The notes under the pieces: generated by a model
Told to the model about the DNA's origin: nothing
What the model saw: the letters and a program-made list of their open reading frames with translations, nothing else
Database searches by the model: none
Position numbers and translations under genes: made by a program
NCBI RefSeq assembly: GCF_946479975.1
Contig: NZ_CAMLIX010000056.1
Coordinates: forward strand, 1-22,223
DNA length: 22,223 nucleotides
Reading direction: 5' to 3'
Origin: an uncultured Flavobacterium sp.
GTDB taxonomy: Bacteria > Bacteroidota > Bacteroidia > Flavobacteriales > Flavobacteriaceae
Shown: positions 7,782 to 16,331 of the stretch, one piece after another
Layout: every line of letters starts with the position of its first letter
Position numbering within the stretch: position 1 is the first letter of the stretch

Positions 7782-9179
7782 ATGAATAAAACACTTTGGG
7801 AAAAGGCTGTAGAATTTAGCTTTGACCAACCAAATGATCAATATGGATTTTCGACAAGACTGGCATTAGAAAATCATTGGACTGTTTATTTTACTCAAAG
7901 CGCCATACTCGAATATAAAAAATTTATGTTTTTGGCCGCGACGAATAACGAAATGGTTTCGCCTTCTGAAATCGTAGATATTGTCTGGCATCAGCATCTT
8001 ATTTTTACCAATTCTTATACCGATTTCTGTGATTTGCTGGGCAAAAGAATAGAGCATATTCCGTCAACTCATAATCGGGCAGAGTTTGAAAAATTTCAAA
8101 CTGCTAAAGAAAGAACCAAAGAACTTTACGAAAGTAATTTTGGAAAACAGCCAGAAGAAATCTGGCATTATCAAAATGAATTAGATTCATTACATCTTGA
8201 AAAGAGCAAATATGAAGTTTCAAAACTTAGAAAAAACTTCTTGAAGTATACTATATTTTTATCCTTTCCCGTATGCCTGATCATTTTTTATCTTTTAATA
8301 AAAATTAAAAATCCGGATTTTCTTATTGGATATCTTTTATTGTTTGTTGCAGCAATTTTAATCCTTAAAATCTATGTTCACAAAAGCTTTATTTCTTTGT
8401 ATAATAAGATAAAATCAAATTCAATTCTGCAAAATTTAACAGCTCTTGAAATGGTTTATTTTAAAGAAGATAAACTGCAGATTGTAGTTCATGGTGTTGT
8501 CAATAATTTGATAATGAATCATAAAATCAAGATTTTAGCGAATGACAGATTAGAACTAATCGATGATAATTTTGTTGAAAATCAATATGAGAATTGCATT
8601 ATCGAAATCATGAAAGGTTTTGATCCGATGCCTTATCAGCAATTATGCAAAGCAGCTATGCAGAAACCGCTGTTTGAGCAAATAGAAAAAGCGACTTATA
8701 GAATAAAGAACAGAATAATTGGTTCTAAGGAATTTACTTCCGTTATCATGTTGGTAATGATCGTTTTGGAATTTTTGTTGAGTATAGCATTCAGCAGGTT
8801 TATAACAGGAATTTGGAGAGGAAAACCTGTTACATTTTTATTGATTGCCATTGTTCCTTTAATTTTGATCTCCTTTTATTACTTAAACCAAGTTTTAAGT
8901 TTGATGTTTGTGAATATTATACCTTCTTCGGTTGAGGAAGAAATTCTTAGTAAAGGCGAAAGTAGAAGAGATTGGGAATGGGATTATTATTTATATGGAA
9001 GTGTTATTCTAGCAAGTGCTTTTATTCCGCTAACCAATTATGCTGCACCTCAATCTTCAGGCAGTTTTTTTAGCTCAAGCGATTCAGGTTCAAGTTCATG
9101 TGCTTCTGGTGGCAGTTCGTGCGGAAGCTCTTGTGGTTCTTCCTGTGGAAGTTCTTGCGGAGGCTGTGGCGGAGATTAG
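7782..9179 (+). CDS. Multi-pass membrane protein with GRDP-like N-terminus and Gly/Ser/Cys-rich tail (TIGR04222-like)
   Basis: The protein is 465 aa with no signal peptide. Residues ~5-130 resemble the 'glycine-rich domain-containing protein-like' family, with the core motif VDIVWHQHLIFTNSYTDFC at 65-83 (Trp69, His70, His72). Hydrophobic segments follow at about 152-174, 179-199, 318-338 and 348-380, with a weaker one at 403-421, so it should be an inner-membrane protein. The 212-312 stretch between them is soluble. The last ~40 residues are almost all Gly, Ser and Cys; Cys440, 447, 451, 455, 459 and 462 sit in GSSC units encoded by a near-12-bp repeat whose codons have drifted. This architecture recalls the TIGR04222 family, whose function is unknown to me. 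The Cys tail could bind metal or be oxidised. The gene lies between inverted repeats and has no clear operon partner. Confidence 0.8.
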   Translation: MNKTLWEKAVEFSFDQPNDQYGFSTRLALENHWTVYFTQSAILEYKKFMFLAATNNEMVSPSEIVDIVWHQHLIFTNSYTDFCDLLGKRIEHIPSTHNRAEFEKFQTAKERTKELYESNFGKQPEEIWHYQNELDSLHLEKSKYEVSKLRKNFLKYTIFLSFPVCLIIFYLLIKIKNPDFLIGYLLLFVAAILILKIYVHKSFISLYNKIKSNSILQNLTALEMVYFKEDKLQIVVHGVVNNLIMNHKIKILANDRLELIDDNFVENQYENCIIEIMKGFDPMPYQQLCKAAMQKPLFEQIEKATYRIKNRIIGSKEFTSVIMLVMIVLEFLLSIAFSRFITGIWRGKPVTFLLIAIVPLILISFYYLNQVLSLMFVNIIPSSVEEEILSKGESRRDWEWDYYLYGSVILASAFIPLTNYAAPQSSGSFFSSSDSGSSSCASGGSSCGSSCGSSCGSSCGGCGGD

Positions 9180-9206
9180 ATTTTTTTGAAGTTTTGTAGA
9201 AATGTT

Positions 9207-9278
9207 TTAAACCATATAAGTGATATAAGTTCATTTTAGGCAAAACTTAAATTTACTTATATCACTTATATGGTTTAA
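9207..9278. repeat. ~70-bp palindromic element, copy B (inverted relative to 7641-7710)
   Basis: Two perfect 24-nt arms (9207-9230 and 9255-9278) flank a 24-nt centre that is the reverse complement of the centre of copy A. The orientation of this asymmetric centre proves the two copies are inverted relative to one another. It lies 27 bp after the stop of the Cys-tail membrane gene. Confidence 0.85.
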
Positions 9279-9344
9279 TTTCATTTAAACTTTGTCATCT
9301 TATGGACATTGCAAGATTCTTTCTATATTTATAAAAAAACAAAA

Positions 9345-9902
9345 ATGACACCTACTTTTTTTTCCGATCAGAAAGATTTTAGAAAATGGCTGGAGAAAAA
9401 CCATCAAAAAGAGAAAGAACTTCTGGTTGGTTTTTATAAAGTGAATAGCAAAAAGCCATCGATGAGCTGGTCAGAGTCTGTGGATCAGGCGCTTTGTTTT
9501 GGGTGGATTGACGGTGTCCGAAAGTCAATTGATGAAGAGAGTTATACCATTCGTTTTACTCCAAGGAAGACTTCTAGTATTTGGAGCGCTATTAATATTC
9601 AGAAAATGGAAGATTTGACTAAAGCAGGTTTAATGACCGATGCAGGTTTGAATGCTTTTAGTTTTAGAACAGAAAATAAATCGAAAATATATTCGCACGA
9701 AAAAGAACCTGTTCCGCTTTTGGAAGTTTATGAAAAGGAATTTAAAAGCAATAAATTAGCTTGGGAATTTTTTGAGAAACAAGCGCCTTCGTACAAAAAA
9801 GTAATGATTCACTGGATTATGAGCGCCAAGCAAGAAAAAACGCAGTTATCAAGACTTGAAAAAACAATTGTCGAAAGTGAAAAGCATAAAAGAGTCACGT
9901 AA
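9345..9902 (+). CDS. YdeI/OmpD-associated (OmdA) family protein
   Basis: I take the ATG at 9345 as the start (185 aa); a longer frame opens at a TTG at 9309, but the 12 extra residues do not look like the family. The typical motifs are present: a start of the type FFSDQKDFRKWLEKN, then ELLVGFYK, SMSWSESVDQALCFGWIDG, a basic stretch with RFTPRK, SIWSAIN and a helical Lys-rich end. Family members are small cytoplasmic proteins linked in some bacteria to bacteriocin or antimicrobial-peptide tolerance, but the biochemical role is not established. It has no signal peptide. It is separated from the Cys-tail gene by the repeat at 9207-9278 and from the next gene by 48 bp. Confidence 0.85.
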   Translation: MTPTFFSDQKDFRKWLEKNHQKEKELLVGFYKVNSKKPSMSWSESVDQALCFGWIDGVRKSIDEESYTIRFTPRKTSSIWSAINIQKMEDLTKAGLMTDAGLNAFSFRTENKSKIYSHEKEPVPLLEVYEKEFKSNKLAWEFFEKQAPSYKKVMIHWIMSAKQEKTQLSRLEKTIVESEKHKRVT

Positions 9903-9950
9903 ATAGTAGTTTGAAAATGATTATTTTAATGAACTGACTTTTTGTTAAAC

Positions 9951-10598
9951 ATGATACTAGAAAATACCACAAAAATAAAAAGAGAAATTGTACTGGCAAT
10001 AATCTTTGCTCTCGAATTATACGCTTTACCTGTACAGTTTTATTTGCTTTTGCAAGGTTCAGAATTTACTTTTTTCAGCGCTGCTGTCCGCTTTTTGAGT
10101 TACTTTACCATTCTAACAAATTCGATAGTTTTCTTTTGCAGTGCAATTTTATTATTTTTAGGAAAAAGCAATTTGAATTATTTTTTCAGAAAAGCTTCAA
10201 CGCTTACTGCCATTACCGTTTATATACTTATTGTAGGTATTGTTTTTAATTTGCTTCTTCGTCAAATTGTTGATTTAAATGGACATCATCTTATAGTAAG
10301 CGAAATATTTCATACCGTAGTTCCTATTTTGTTTTTCTTTTATTGGCTGCTTTTTGTCAGTCTGCAAAAATTATCTTTTAAGGTTATTTGGTTGTGGCTG
10401 GTTTATCCAATTATTTATATTATCTACACTTTATTTCACGGAATTATAACCCATTTTTATCCGTATCCCTTTATAGATGTCACCAAATTAGGTTTTAAAA
10501 CCGCGATTATAAACGGATTTTTTGTTTTGATAGCTTTCGTAATTTTATCGGTTATTTTGATTTTTATCTCCAGAAAAAGAACAAAATCTGCAGACTAA
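9951..10598 (+). CDS. Pr6Pr-like six-helix membrane protein
   Basis: The ATG at 9951 gives 215 aa. The protein is nearly all hydrophobic helices (about 13-33, 42-65, 77-101, 115-134, 142-163, 185-206), ending in a positively charged tail (SRKRTKSAD). Conserved-looking features are FLSYFTILTNS in the second segment and the HTVVP and FHGIITHFYPYPFIDV regions, as in the Pr6Pr family of integral membrane proteins (named for six helices with conserved Pro and Arg). No enzymatic role is established for the bacterial family. It follows the YdeI gene by 48 bp on the same strand and may be cotranscribed with it. Confidence 0.75.
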   Translation: MILENTTKIKREIVLAIIFALELYALPVQFYLLLQGSEFTFFSAAVRFLSYFTILTNSIVFFCSAILLFLGKSNLNYFFRKASTLTAITVYILIVGIVFNLLLRQIVDLNGHHLIVSEIFHTVVPILFFFYWLLFVSLQKLSFKVIWLWLVYPIIYIIYTLFHGIITHFYPYPFIDVTKLGFKTAIINGFFVLIAFVILSVILIFISRKRTKSAD

Positions 10599-10776
10599 TT
10601 TTCTTCCATTAAAAACAAAAAAAGTTTTTTTACGTATATCTTGTATACATATTTTTAGTTTTTATGAATTATCAATCCTTAAACTAAAAAAGCATTTTAT
10701 TCTTACTTTTTTGCAGTGCTTTAAGGTATTTGATGATAATTATTAGGCAAAAATAATGTTTTGTTGATATTAAATT

Positions 10777-10784
10777 TATATTTG
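10777..10784 (+). promoter_or_regulatory. Bacteroidota -7 promoter box upstream of the ECF sigma gene
   Basis: The octamer TATATTTG fits the Bacteroidota housekeeping -7 consensus TAnnTTTG exactly. It lies only 13 bp before the sigma-factor ATG, so the leader would be about 10 nt. The upstream TTG elements (10761-10766) are closer than the usual 17-19-bp spacing, which weakens the call. Confidence 0.45.
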
Positions 10785-10797
10785 CGCAAGTAAACAA

Positions 10798-11349
10798 ATG
10801 CCAGAAATTAGCTCAGAACAAGAAAATATCAAAATTGATGAAGCGTATTACAAAGAACTATTTTATTCTTTGTATCCACGTCTTGTGAGTTACAGTTACA
10901 CTTTCGTGAAAGACAATTTTCTAGCCGAAGAAGTGGTAGAAAATGTCATGTTACAGCTTTGGGAAAATCGTGTCAAATTTGAAAAGATTATTGATGTGAA
11001 ATCCTATTTGTATACGATGGTTCGAAATGGTTCTCTTTTAATTTTGAAGAATGAAAAAAAAGGCGTCGAGCTTGACCACAAACTTTCTGATGAAGCCGCA
11101 GAATTCGATTTTACTATTCTTGAAGAAGAATTGTACGCAACATTAATTGATGCTTTAAATTCGTTACCCGAAAAATGCAAAGAAGTTTTTGAACTTTCTT
11201 GTTTAGAAGGAATGAAATACAAAGATATCGCCGAACAACTCCAAATTTCGGTCAATACAGTAAAGTCTCAGCGCGCCCGCGCCATAGAATTATTGAAGGA
11301 AAAACTTAAAAATCACTCTGAACTTTTATTTATTTTGCTTTTTCTTTAA
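10798..11349 (+). CDS. ECF-type RNA polymerase sigma factor (Bacteroidota FecR-linked group)
   Basis: The 183-aa protein has the two sigma domains: region 2 (~20-85, YYKELFYSLYPRLVSYSYTF, then VVENVMLQLWENR and a short linker with VKSYLYTMVRNGSL) and region 4 (~120-172, LPEKCKEVFELSCLEGMKYKDIAEQL, then SVNTVKSQRARAIELLKEKL, the helix-turn-helix that reads the -35 region). It ends in a short hydrophobic tail (LLFILLFL), common in Bacteroidota sigma factors of this group. The FecR-type anti-sigma gene starts 100 bp downstream, followed by an STN-bearing SusC receptor, which is the standard trans-envelope signalling order. The factor should direct transcription of the receptor locus when released. 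A -7 box lies just upstream. Confidence 0.93.
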   Translation: MPEISSEQENIKIDEAYYKELFYSLYPRLVSYSYTFVKDNFLAEEVVENVMLQLWENRVKFEKIIDVKSYLYTMVRNGSLLILKNEKKGVELDHKLSDEAAEFDFTILEEELYATLIDALNSLPEKCKEVFELSCLEGMKYKDIAEQLQISVNTVKSQRARAIELLKEKLKNHSELLFILLFL

Positions 11350-11449
11350 AAAAAAACAAAAAACCTTCCACCCATTTTTAATGTTTCGTACTCTTAGTTA
11401 TATAACATTTACTTAAAGTGTTAATAACCGATACTTAATATCAAAGAAT

Positions 11450-12634
11450 ATGTTTTTAGGAAAGAAAGAAATCACAATTGCCACTCTCATTAAAAAAGAA
11501 TTGCTTTTAGGAGAATTATCGATTGAAGAAAACGCTCTTTTACAGGAATGGCTTTCTGTACCTGAAAATCAAGAACATTATCAAAAAGTTATTGATTTAG
11601 AAACTTTAAAGTCCAAAGAAAGATTTTATAATAACGTGAATACCGATTTGGCTTTTGAAAGAATTAAAGCAAAAATCGGCTTTGTAGATACGCCTGTAAT
11701 TCCACTTTTCAATTATAAAAAATTATGGATGTATGCAGCTGTTTTGGTAATGCTGGCAGGAATTACATCTGTGCTCTTTTTGATGAATGAAGAAAGTTTG
11801 AAAAACGAGAAGGTAGTCGTAAAAAGTATTGAGCCTCAATACAATCATCCAACATTAGTTTTGGCTGATGGAACTGTAGTTTCATTAGAACCTAAAAAAG
11901 AAAAAATCGTTTCTAAAAATGGCGTAATTTCCAATGTAAATCATGTTTTGGTTTATGATGCAAAAGACTTGCAAGGAGCGACTTCTACGGGAGATAATAC
12001 TTTGATTGTTCCTATTGGTGGTATTTATGCAGTGAGTCTTTCAGATGGAACAAAAGTCTGGCTGAATTCAAAATCTACTTTAAAATATCCTGTAGAATTT
12101 AGCGGTAATACACGTACTGTCACTTTAGAAGGTGAGGCCTATTTTGAAGTCAGCAAAAATGCTCATAGTCCGTTTACTGTAAAAACCACGTCGGGAGATG
12201 TTACCGTTTTAGGTACGCATTTTAATATCAGCGTTTACGCGGAAGATCAAAATTTTGAAACCACACTGGCAGAAGGAAAAGTAAAAGTTTCAGAAGATAA
12301 TCAAACTGTAGTTTTAAATCCAGGACAGCAGGCTCGTTCTAAAAATGCAGGTTTAAAAGTTGTAGAAGTAGATCCTTCTGTTTACACCGCTTGGAAAGAT
12401 GGTAAGTTTTATTTCGAAAATGAAAATCTGAAAAACATTTTGACCAAAATGGCAAGATGGTACAACTTTAATGTGAAGTTCGAACAAAAAGCATTGGAGC
12501 AGATTAAGTTTACGGGAATTGTTTTAAAAGACGAACCAGTAGATCATTTTCTAGACATCATTAGTAAATCATCCAATATTAAATATAAAATAACCAAAGT
12601 AAACCAATCGTATGAAGTAACCGTAAGTAAGTAA
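11450..12634 (+). CDS. FecR-family anti-sigma factor with DUF4974-type C-terminus
   Basis: This 394-aa protein has a cytoplasmic N-terminal sigma-binding region (~1-85, LLLGELSIEENALLQEWLS), one membrane helix at about 93-113 and a periplasmic part. The FecR domain spans ~135-290, with VLADGTVVSLEP, a linker, then IYAVSLSDGTKVWLNSKSTL, LEGEAYFEVSK and TVLGTHFNISVY. The final ~75 residues (FYFENENLKNILTKMARWYN onward) are the DUF4974-type domain, which is thought to meet the receptor's STN domain. It should hold the upstream sigma factor inactive and release it when the receptor signals ligand. Length and layout are normal for Bacteroidota. There is a 100-bp gap on each side, and a hairpin lies 10 bp after its stop. 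Confidence 0.93.
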   Translation: MFLGKKEITIATLIKKELLLGELSIEENALLQEWLSVPENQEHYQKVIDLETLKSKERFYNNVNTDLAFERIKAKIGFVDTPVIPLFNYKKLWMYAAVLVMLAGITSVLFLMNEESLKNEKVVVKSIEPQYNHPTLVLADGTVVSLEPKKEKIVSKNGVISNVNHVLVYDAKDLQGATSTGDNTLIVPIGGIYAVSLSDGTKVWLNSKSTLKYPVEFSGNTRTVTLEGEAYFEVSKNAHSPFTVKTTSGDVTVLGTHFNISVYAEDQNFETTLAEGKVKVSEDNQTVVLNPGQQARSKNAGLKVVEVDPSVYTAWKDGKFYFENENLKNILTKMARWYNFNVKFEQKALEQIKFTGIVLKDEPVDHFLDIISKSSNIKYKITKVNQSYEVTVSK

Positions 12635-12644
12635 AAACAAAAAA

Positions 12645-12670
12645 CCGGAAAATATTGCAGTATTTCCCGG
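12645..12670 (+). terminator. Hairpin between the anti-sigma and SusC genes, possible attenuator
   Basis: Arms CCGGAAAATA (12645-12654) and TATTTCCCGG (12661-12670) pair with one A-C mismatch around a 6-nt loop (TTGCAG), starting 10 bp after the anti-sigma stop. There is no following T-tract. It could partly separate low regulatory-gene expression from the transporter genes, or stabilise the downstream transcript. Confidence 0.5.
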
Positions 12671-12734
12671 CGAGTCTTTGTTCAGTCGAAAAAAAGAGTT
12701 CGAAATCTATTAACCAACCAAAACATTTAAAAGT

Positions 12735-15700
12735 ATGAAAAAAAACCTATCCGCAAAAGATTGTGGGGTAAAATCCGCGCTTTGGGATAAATTTCTTGAT
12801 CTTATGAAGAAATCCCTAATATTAACCATATTTCTTTTTAACGTAGTTGCCTTTGCGTATTCCCAAAAAGTAAGCATTAACGCTAAAAACCAGTCAGTAT
12901 CGAATGTTTTAAAAACAATTACGAGAAAAACCAATGTTGAGTTTTTCTACAGTGATGATGTTTTTGATGCACAGAGAAGAATAAACATATCAGTAAATAA
13001 TGCTGATGTTATGGCAGTTATAAAAGAATTAATCGGAGATGATTATAAAGCAGAATTTGTAAATAATAAATTGATTGTCATTGCCTTAAATACAAAAGCA
13101 AAAGTGGCAACAGCAACAGCTTCAATTTTTGATGAAGAAGTAAAAATTAAAGGAGTTGTTACCAATGCTAAAAAAGAATTTTTGATAGGAGCTACCGTTT
13201 GGGTAAAAGGTACTAGAAAAAGTGCCGTTACCAATTTTGATGGTTCTTATGAAATTATGGCAAAAAAAGGAGATATCCTTGTTTTTGAATATTTAGGATA
13301 TAAGAAAACAGAAATCACAGTTTCTGACAGTTTGATTGTTAATCCTATTTTATTAGAAGATGTAAGCAAATTAGACGAAGTAAAGATTGTATCTACGGGA
13401 TATCAAAAAATTGACAGAGAACGTTCTACAGGATCTTTTGTTGCACTTACAGCAAAAGATTTGGAAAAAGTTCCTGTTAATAACGTACTTCACAGATTAG
13501 AAGGTCAAGTCGCTGGATTGCAGTTGAATATTCTAGATTCTGATAACACTTTTGTTTACGGAACTACGTATGGAGACGGTCAGGGTAGATTTAGTTATAA
13601 TGTCGCCATTAGAGGAAAATCTACATTAGAAACCAATGCAATGCCCCTGATCGTATTAGATGGAACGCCAACAGAATTGGATATTAGAACGATAAATCCA
13701 AACGATATTGAGAAAATTACGTTTCTAAAAGATGCAGCATCGGCTTCTATTTACGGTGCAAGAGCGGCAAACGGAGTAATGGTAATTGATACTAAAAAAG
13801 GAAAGCAGGGACAAACGAGAATCAATTTTTCTCAAAATTATGGTTTTTCCAACAAGCCTTCTTTATCAAAATTACCGTTGATGAATTCTTCTCAGGTACT
13901 GAATTTAGAGCAGGAATTTGTAGATAAAAATCTGGTTACAGATCCAGCAAGTGTAACCTATATGTTGACGACTCCTGTAAGTCAGGGAATGGATTTGATG
14001 TTTCAGTATAAACGCGGCGCTATTACAGAAGCTCAGAAAAATGCTGGTTTAGATGTTTTGCGTAATCGTAACACTTACGAACAGGCAGAAAAGTACTTAC
14101 TGCAGGCATCTACAACGCAAAATTATAATTTGTCTTTTAGCGGTGCACAAAATGATTATTCGTATTTCATGTCGGGATCTTATTCTAAGGAAGAAACTCA
14201 GGCACAAGGAAACAGCGGACAACGTTTAACATTATTATCTAATCAGGACTTTAAGCTCTTCAATTATTTAAAAATGTCAACCAGTTTAAGAGGTTCGATA
14301 TTTAAATACTCTGATAATGGTTTAGGACTTAAACCGTTAGGTATTTCACCAAATACATTACTGCCTTATGATCAAATTGTTGGAGATGACGGAAATTCAG
14401 TAAACTATTATCAGCGTTATTACAGTGCGCAGACTATTCCGTTGGAGCAGGCTGGATATTTACCATGGACTTACAATTATATTGATGAATTAAAAAATAG
14501 CGATAAATCATCAAATGAATTGAATTTTGGAGCTACCATTTCGGCTACAGCGCCAATCTTAAAAGGATTAGATGCAGTTGGTACTTATTCTATAGAAAAT
14601 GCTCGTACCTCAAATGATAATATGTATAACCAAGATACATTTTTTGCGCGTGACAGAATTAACTCGGCAACTTCAATAAATAGCAATGGCGATCTTGTAA
14701 ATGCAATTCCAAAAGGAGGTATTTATCAAAACAACGAATTTGGAACAAGCAGTTATACCGTAAGAGGACAATTAAATTACGATGGAATCATAGGCCAAGA
14801 TCATTTGATTAATGCAATGGGGGGTATTGAAGCCAGAGAAACCAGAGAAAGTCAAGACAGTAGAACCTTGTTTGGATATAATCCAAAAACGCAAACGTCT
14901 ATCGATATTCCTACAATGAATTATATTGATGTGAATGGATACAACTATACACTTCAATACGGTAACGATCATAAAGATGTCCGCAGAAGATTTTTATCTT
15001 ATTATGGAAATGCTGGTTATACGTATAAAAATAAATATACAATTACAGGAAGTGCACGTTTAGACGACTACAATAATTTTGGAGTTGATAAAAGATTAAG
15101 AAGAACGCCATTATGGTCTACAGGTGCAAAATGGAATATTAAAGAAGAATCATTTCTTAAAGATTCAGAATTATTTAATAGTCTGGCTCTACGCGCAAGT
15201 TATGGTTACAACGGAAACATTAATTTGGATGTTTTCCCTTTTACAAACATTAGTTTGAGTAGTTTAGATACTTTTTCGCAGCAGCCTTATGCATTTATTA
15301 CTGCGCCGGCAAACCCTAATTTGCGTTGGGAAAAAACAGCGATTTTAAATTTTGGAGTAGATTTCTCTATCTTAAACAATAGATTAGGCGGTACAATAGA
15401 ATATTATACAAAAGATAGTAAAGATCTAATTGTAGATTTTCCAATTTCTCCATTTTACGGTGTTCAAAACAACAGCCTAAAACAGAATGCAGCAACAATA
15501 TCTGGAAAAGGAGTAGATTTAAGTTTAAACGCTACCATTCTTAAAAGTAAAGATTTTACATGGGATGCAGGTCTTGTAGTTTCTTATAACACTTCAGAAG
15601 TAACCGATTCGCGTTTTCAAAATTTCAGCCAGTATTTAAATGGATCAGGCGGCACAACACCAGTCAAAGGATATCCGTTAAACAGTGTATTTGCTTTTAG

Positions 15701-16322
15701 ATCTGCAGGATTAGATGCAACAGGAAGAACTCAGGTTTATGATAAATCGGGTAATATCGTTAATTCTTTTACTTCTCTTAAAGAAATTGATGACATGAAA
15801 TATATGGGAACAAATATTCCTTCTTATTTCGGAAGTTTTAGCCACACATTCACTTATAAAAAACTTTCATTGTACATCTTGGCAACTTACAAATTTGATT
15901 ATGTAATGTTTAAACCAACTTACGGCAGTTATGTAAACAGATCAGGAAGATTTAATCAGTATGATTTAAATTCAGATATAGACCAAAGATGGAGAAATCC
16001 AGGTGATGAAGCGACAACTTCTGTGCCAGGAATACAAGGATCAACAGGGCTAAGCTACATAAGATATATATCTGGAGAGGATCAAATCTTCGAGGGAGAT
16101 CATGTTCGTTTTAGAGAACTTTCACTAAAATATGATTTAAAAGAATTAATCGACAGAGGTTCAATAACAGGTGCTTCTGTAACCTTTACAGCAAGAAATC
16201 TTGGTTTCTTCTGGAGAAAAAATAAAGACGGTTTAGATCCTGATTTTCTGCCTTACACAGGAACTAATATGAAGCTGCCAGCAATGGCAATCTACTCAAT
16301 TGGTTTTAATGTTAATTTTTAA
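12735..16322 (+). CDS. SusC/RagA-type TonB-dependent receptor with STN signalling domain
   Basis: The 1195-aa protein is an outer-membrane importer and sensor. The signal peptide core is residues ~24-44 (MKKSLILTIFLFNVVAFAYSQ without its last residue). The ATG at 12735 adds a 23-residue N-terminal extension; Met24 at 12804 is an alternative start. After cleavage come an STN domain (~45-118), which signals to FecR, a carboxypeptidase-regulatory-like domain (~135-210), the TonB plug (~215-360, with GYQKIDRERSTGS, IVLDGTP and ITFLKDAASASIYGARAANG) and a long beta-barrel ending in NFNVNF. The presence of STN, absent from simple SusC proteins, fits the upstream sigma/anti-sigma pair. Substrate is likely an oligomer captured with the SusD partner 9 bp downstream. 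Which substrate cannot be read from sequence. Confidence 0.95.
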   Translation: MKKNLSAKDCGVKSALWDKFLDLMKKSLILTIFLFNVVAFAYSQKVSINAKNQSVSNVLKTITRKTNVEFFYSDDVFDAQRRINISVNNADVMAVIKELIGDDYKAEFVNNKLIVIALNTKAKVATATASIFDEEVKIKGVVTNAKKEFLIGATVWVKGTRKSAVTNFDGSYEIMAKKGDILVFEYLGYKKTEITVSDSLIVNPILLEDVSKLDEVKIVSTGYQKIDRERSTGSFVALTAKDLEKVPVNNVLHRLEGQVAGLQLNILDSDNTFVYGTTYGDGQGRFSYNVAIRGKSTLETNAMPLIVLDGTPTELDIRTINPNDIEKITFLKDAASASIYGARAANGVMVIDTKKGKQGQTRINFSQNYGFSNKPSLSKLPLMNSSQVLNLEQEFVDKNLVTDPASVTYMLTTPVSQGMDLMFQYKRGAITEAQKNAGLDVLRNRNTYEQAEKYLLQASTTQNYNLSFSGAQNDYSYFMSGSYSKEETQAQGNSGQRLTLLSNQDFKLFNYLKMSTSLRGSIFKYSDNGLGLKPLGISPNTLLPYDQIVGDDGNSVNYYQRYYSAQTIPLEQAGYLPWTYNYIDELKNSDKSSNELNFGATISATAPILKGLDAVGTYSIENARTSNDNMYNQDTFFARDRINSATSINSNGDLVNAIPKGGIYQNNEFGTSSYTVRGQLNYDGIIGQDHLINAMGGIEARETRESQDSRTLFGYNPKTQTSIDIPTMNYIDVNGYNYTLQYGNDHKDVRRRFLSYYGNAGYTYKNKYTITGSARLDDYNNFGVDKRLRRTPLWSTGAKWNIKEESFLKDSELFNSLALRASYGYNGNINLDVFPFTNISLSSLDTFSQQPYAFITAPANPNLRWEKTAILNFGVDFSILNNRLGGTIEYYTKDSKDLIVDFPISPFYGVQNNSLKQNAATISGKGVDLSLNATILKSKDFTWDAGLVVSYNTSEVTDSRFQNFSQYLNGSGGTTPVKGYPLNSVFAFRSAGLDATGRTQVYDKSGNIVNSFTSLKEIDDMKYMGTNIPSYFGSFSHTFTYKKLSLYILATYKFDYVMFKPTYGSYVNRSGRFNQYDLNSDIDQRWRNPGDEATTSVPGIQGSTGLSYIRYISGEDQIFEGDHVRFRELSLKYDLKELIDRGSITGASVTFTARNLGFFWRKNKDGLDPDFLPYTGTNMKLPAMAIYSIGFNVNF

Positions 16323-16331
16323 TTTTTTAAG

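Noticed and set aside
7641..9278. Calling the inverted repeat pair plus gene an insertion sequence
   Set aside because: The enclosed gene has no transposase motif and I see no target-site duplication, so only a bracketed gene is reported.
10599..10660. A-rich then T-rich stretch after the Pr6Pr-like gene as an intrinsic terminator
   Set aside because: The only stem is A/T pairs with no GC core, which would not be stable enough.
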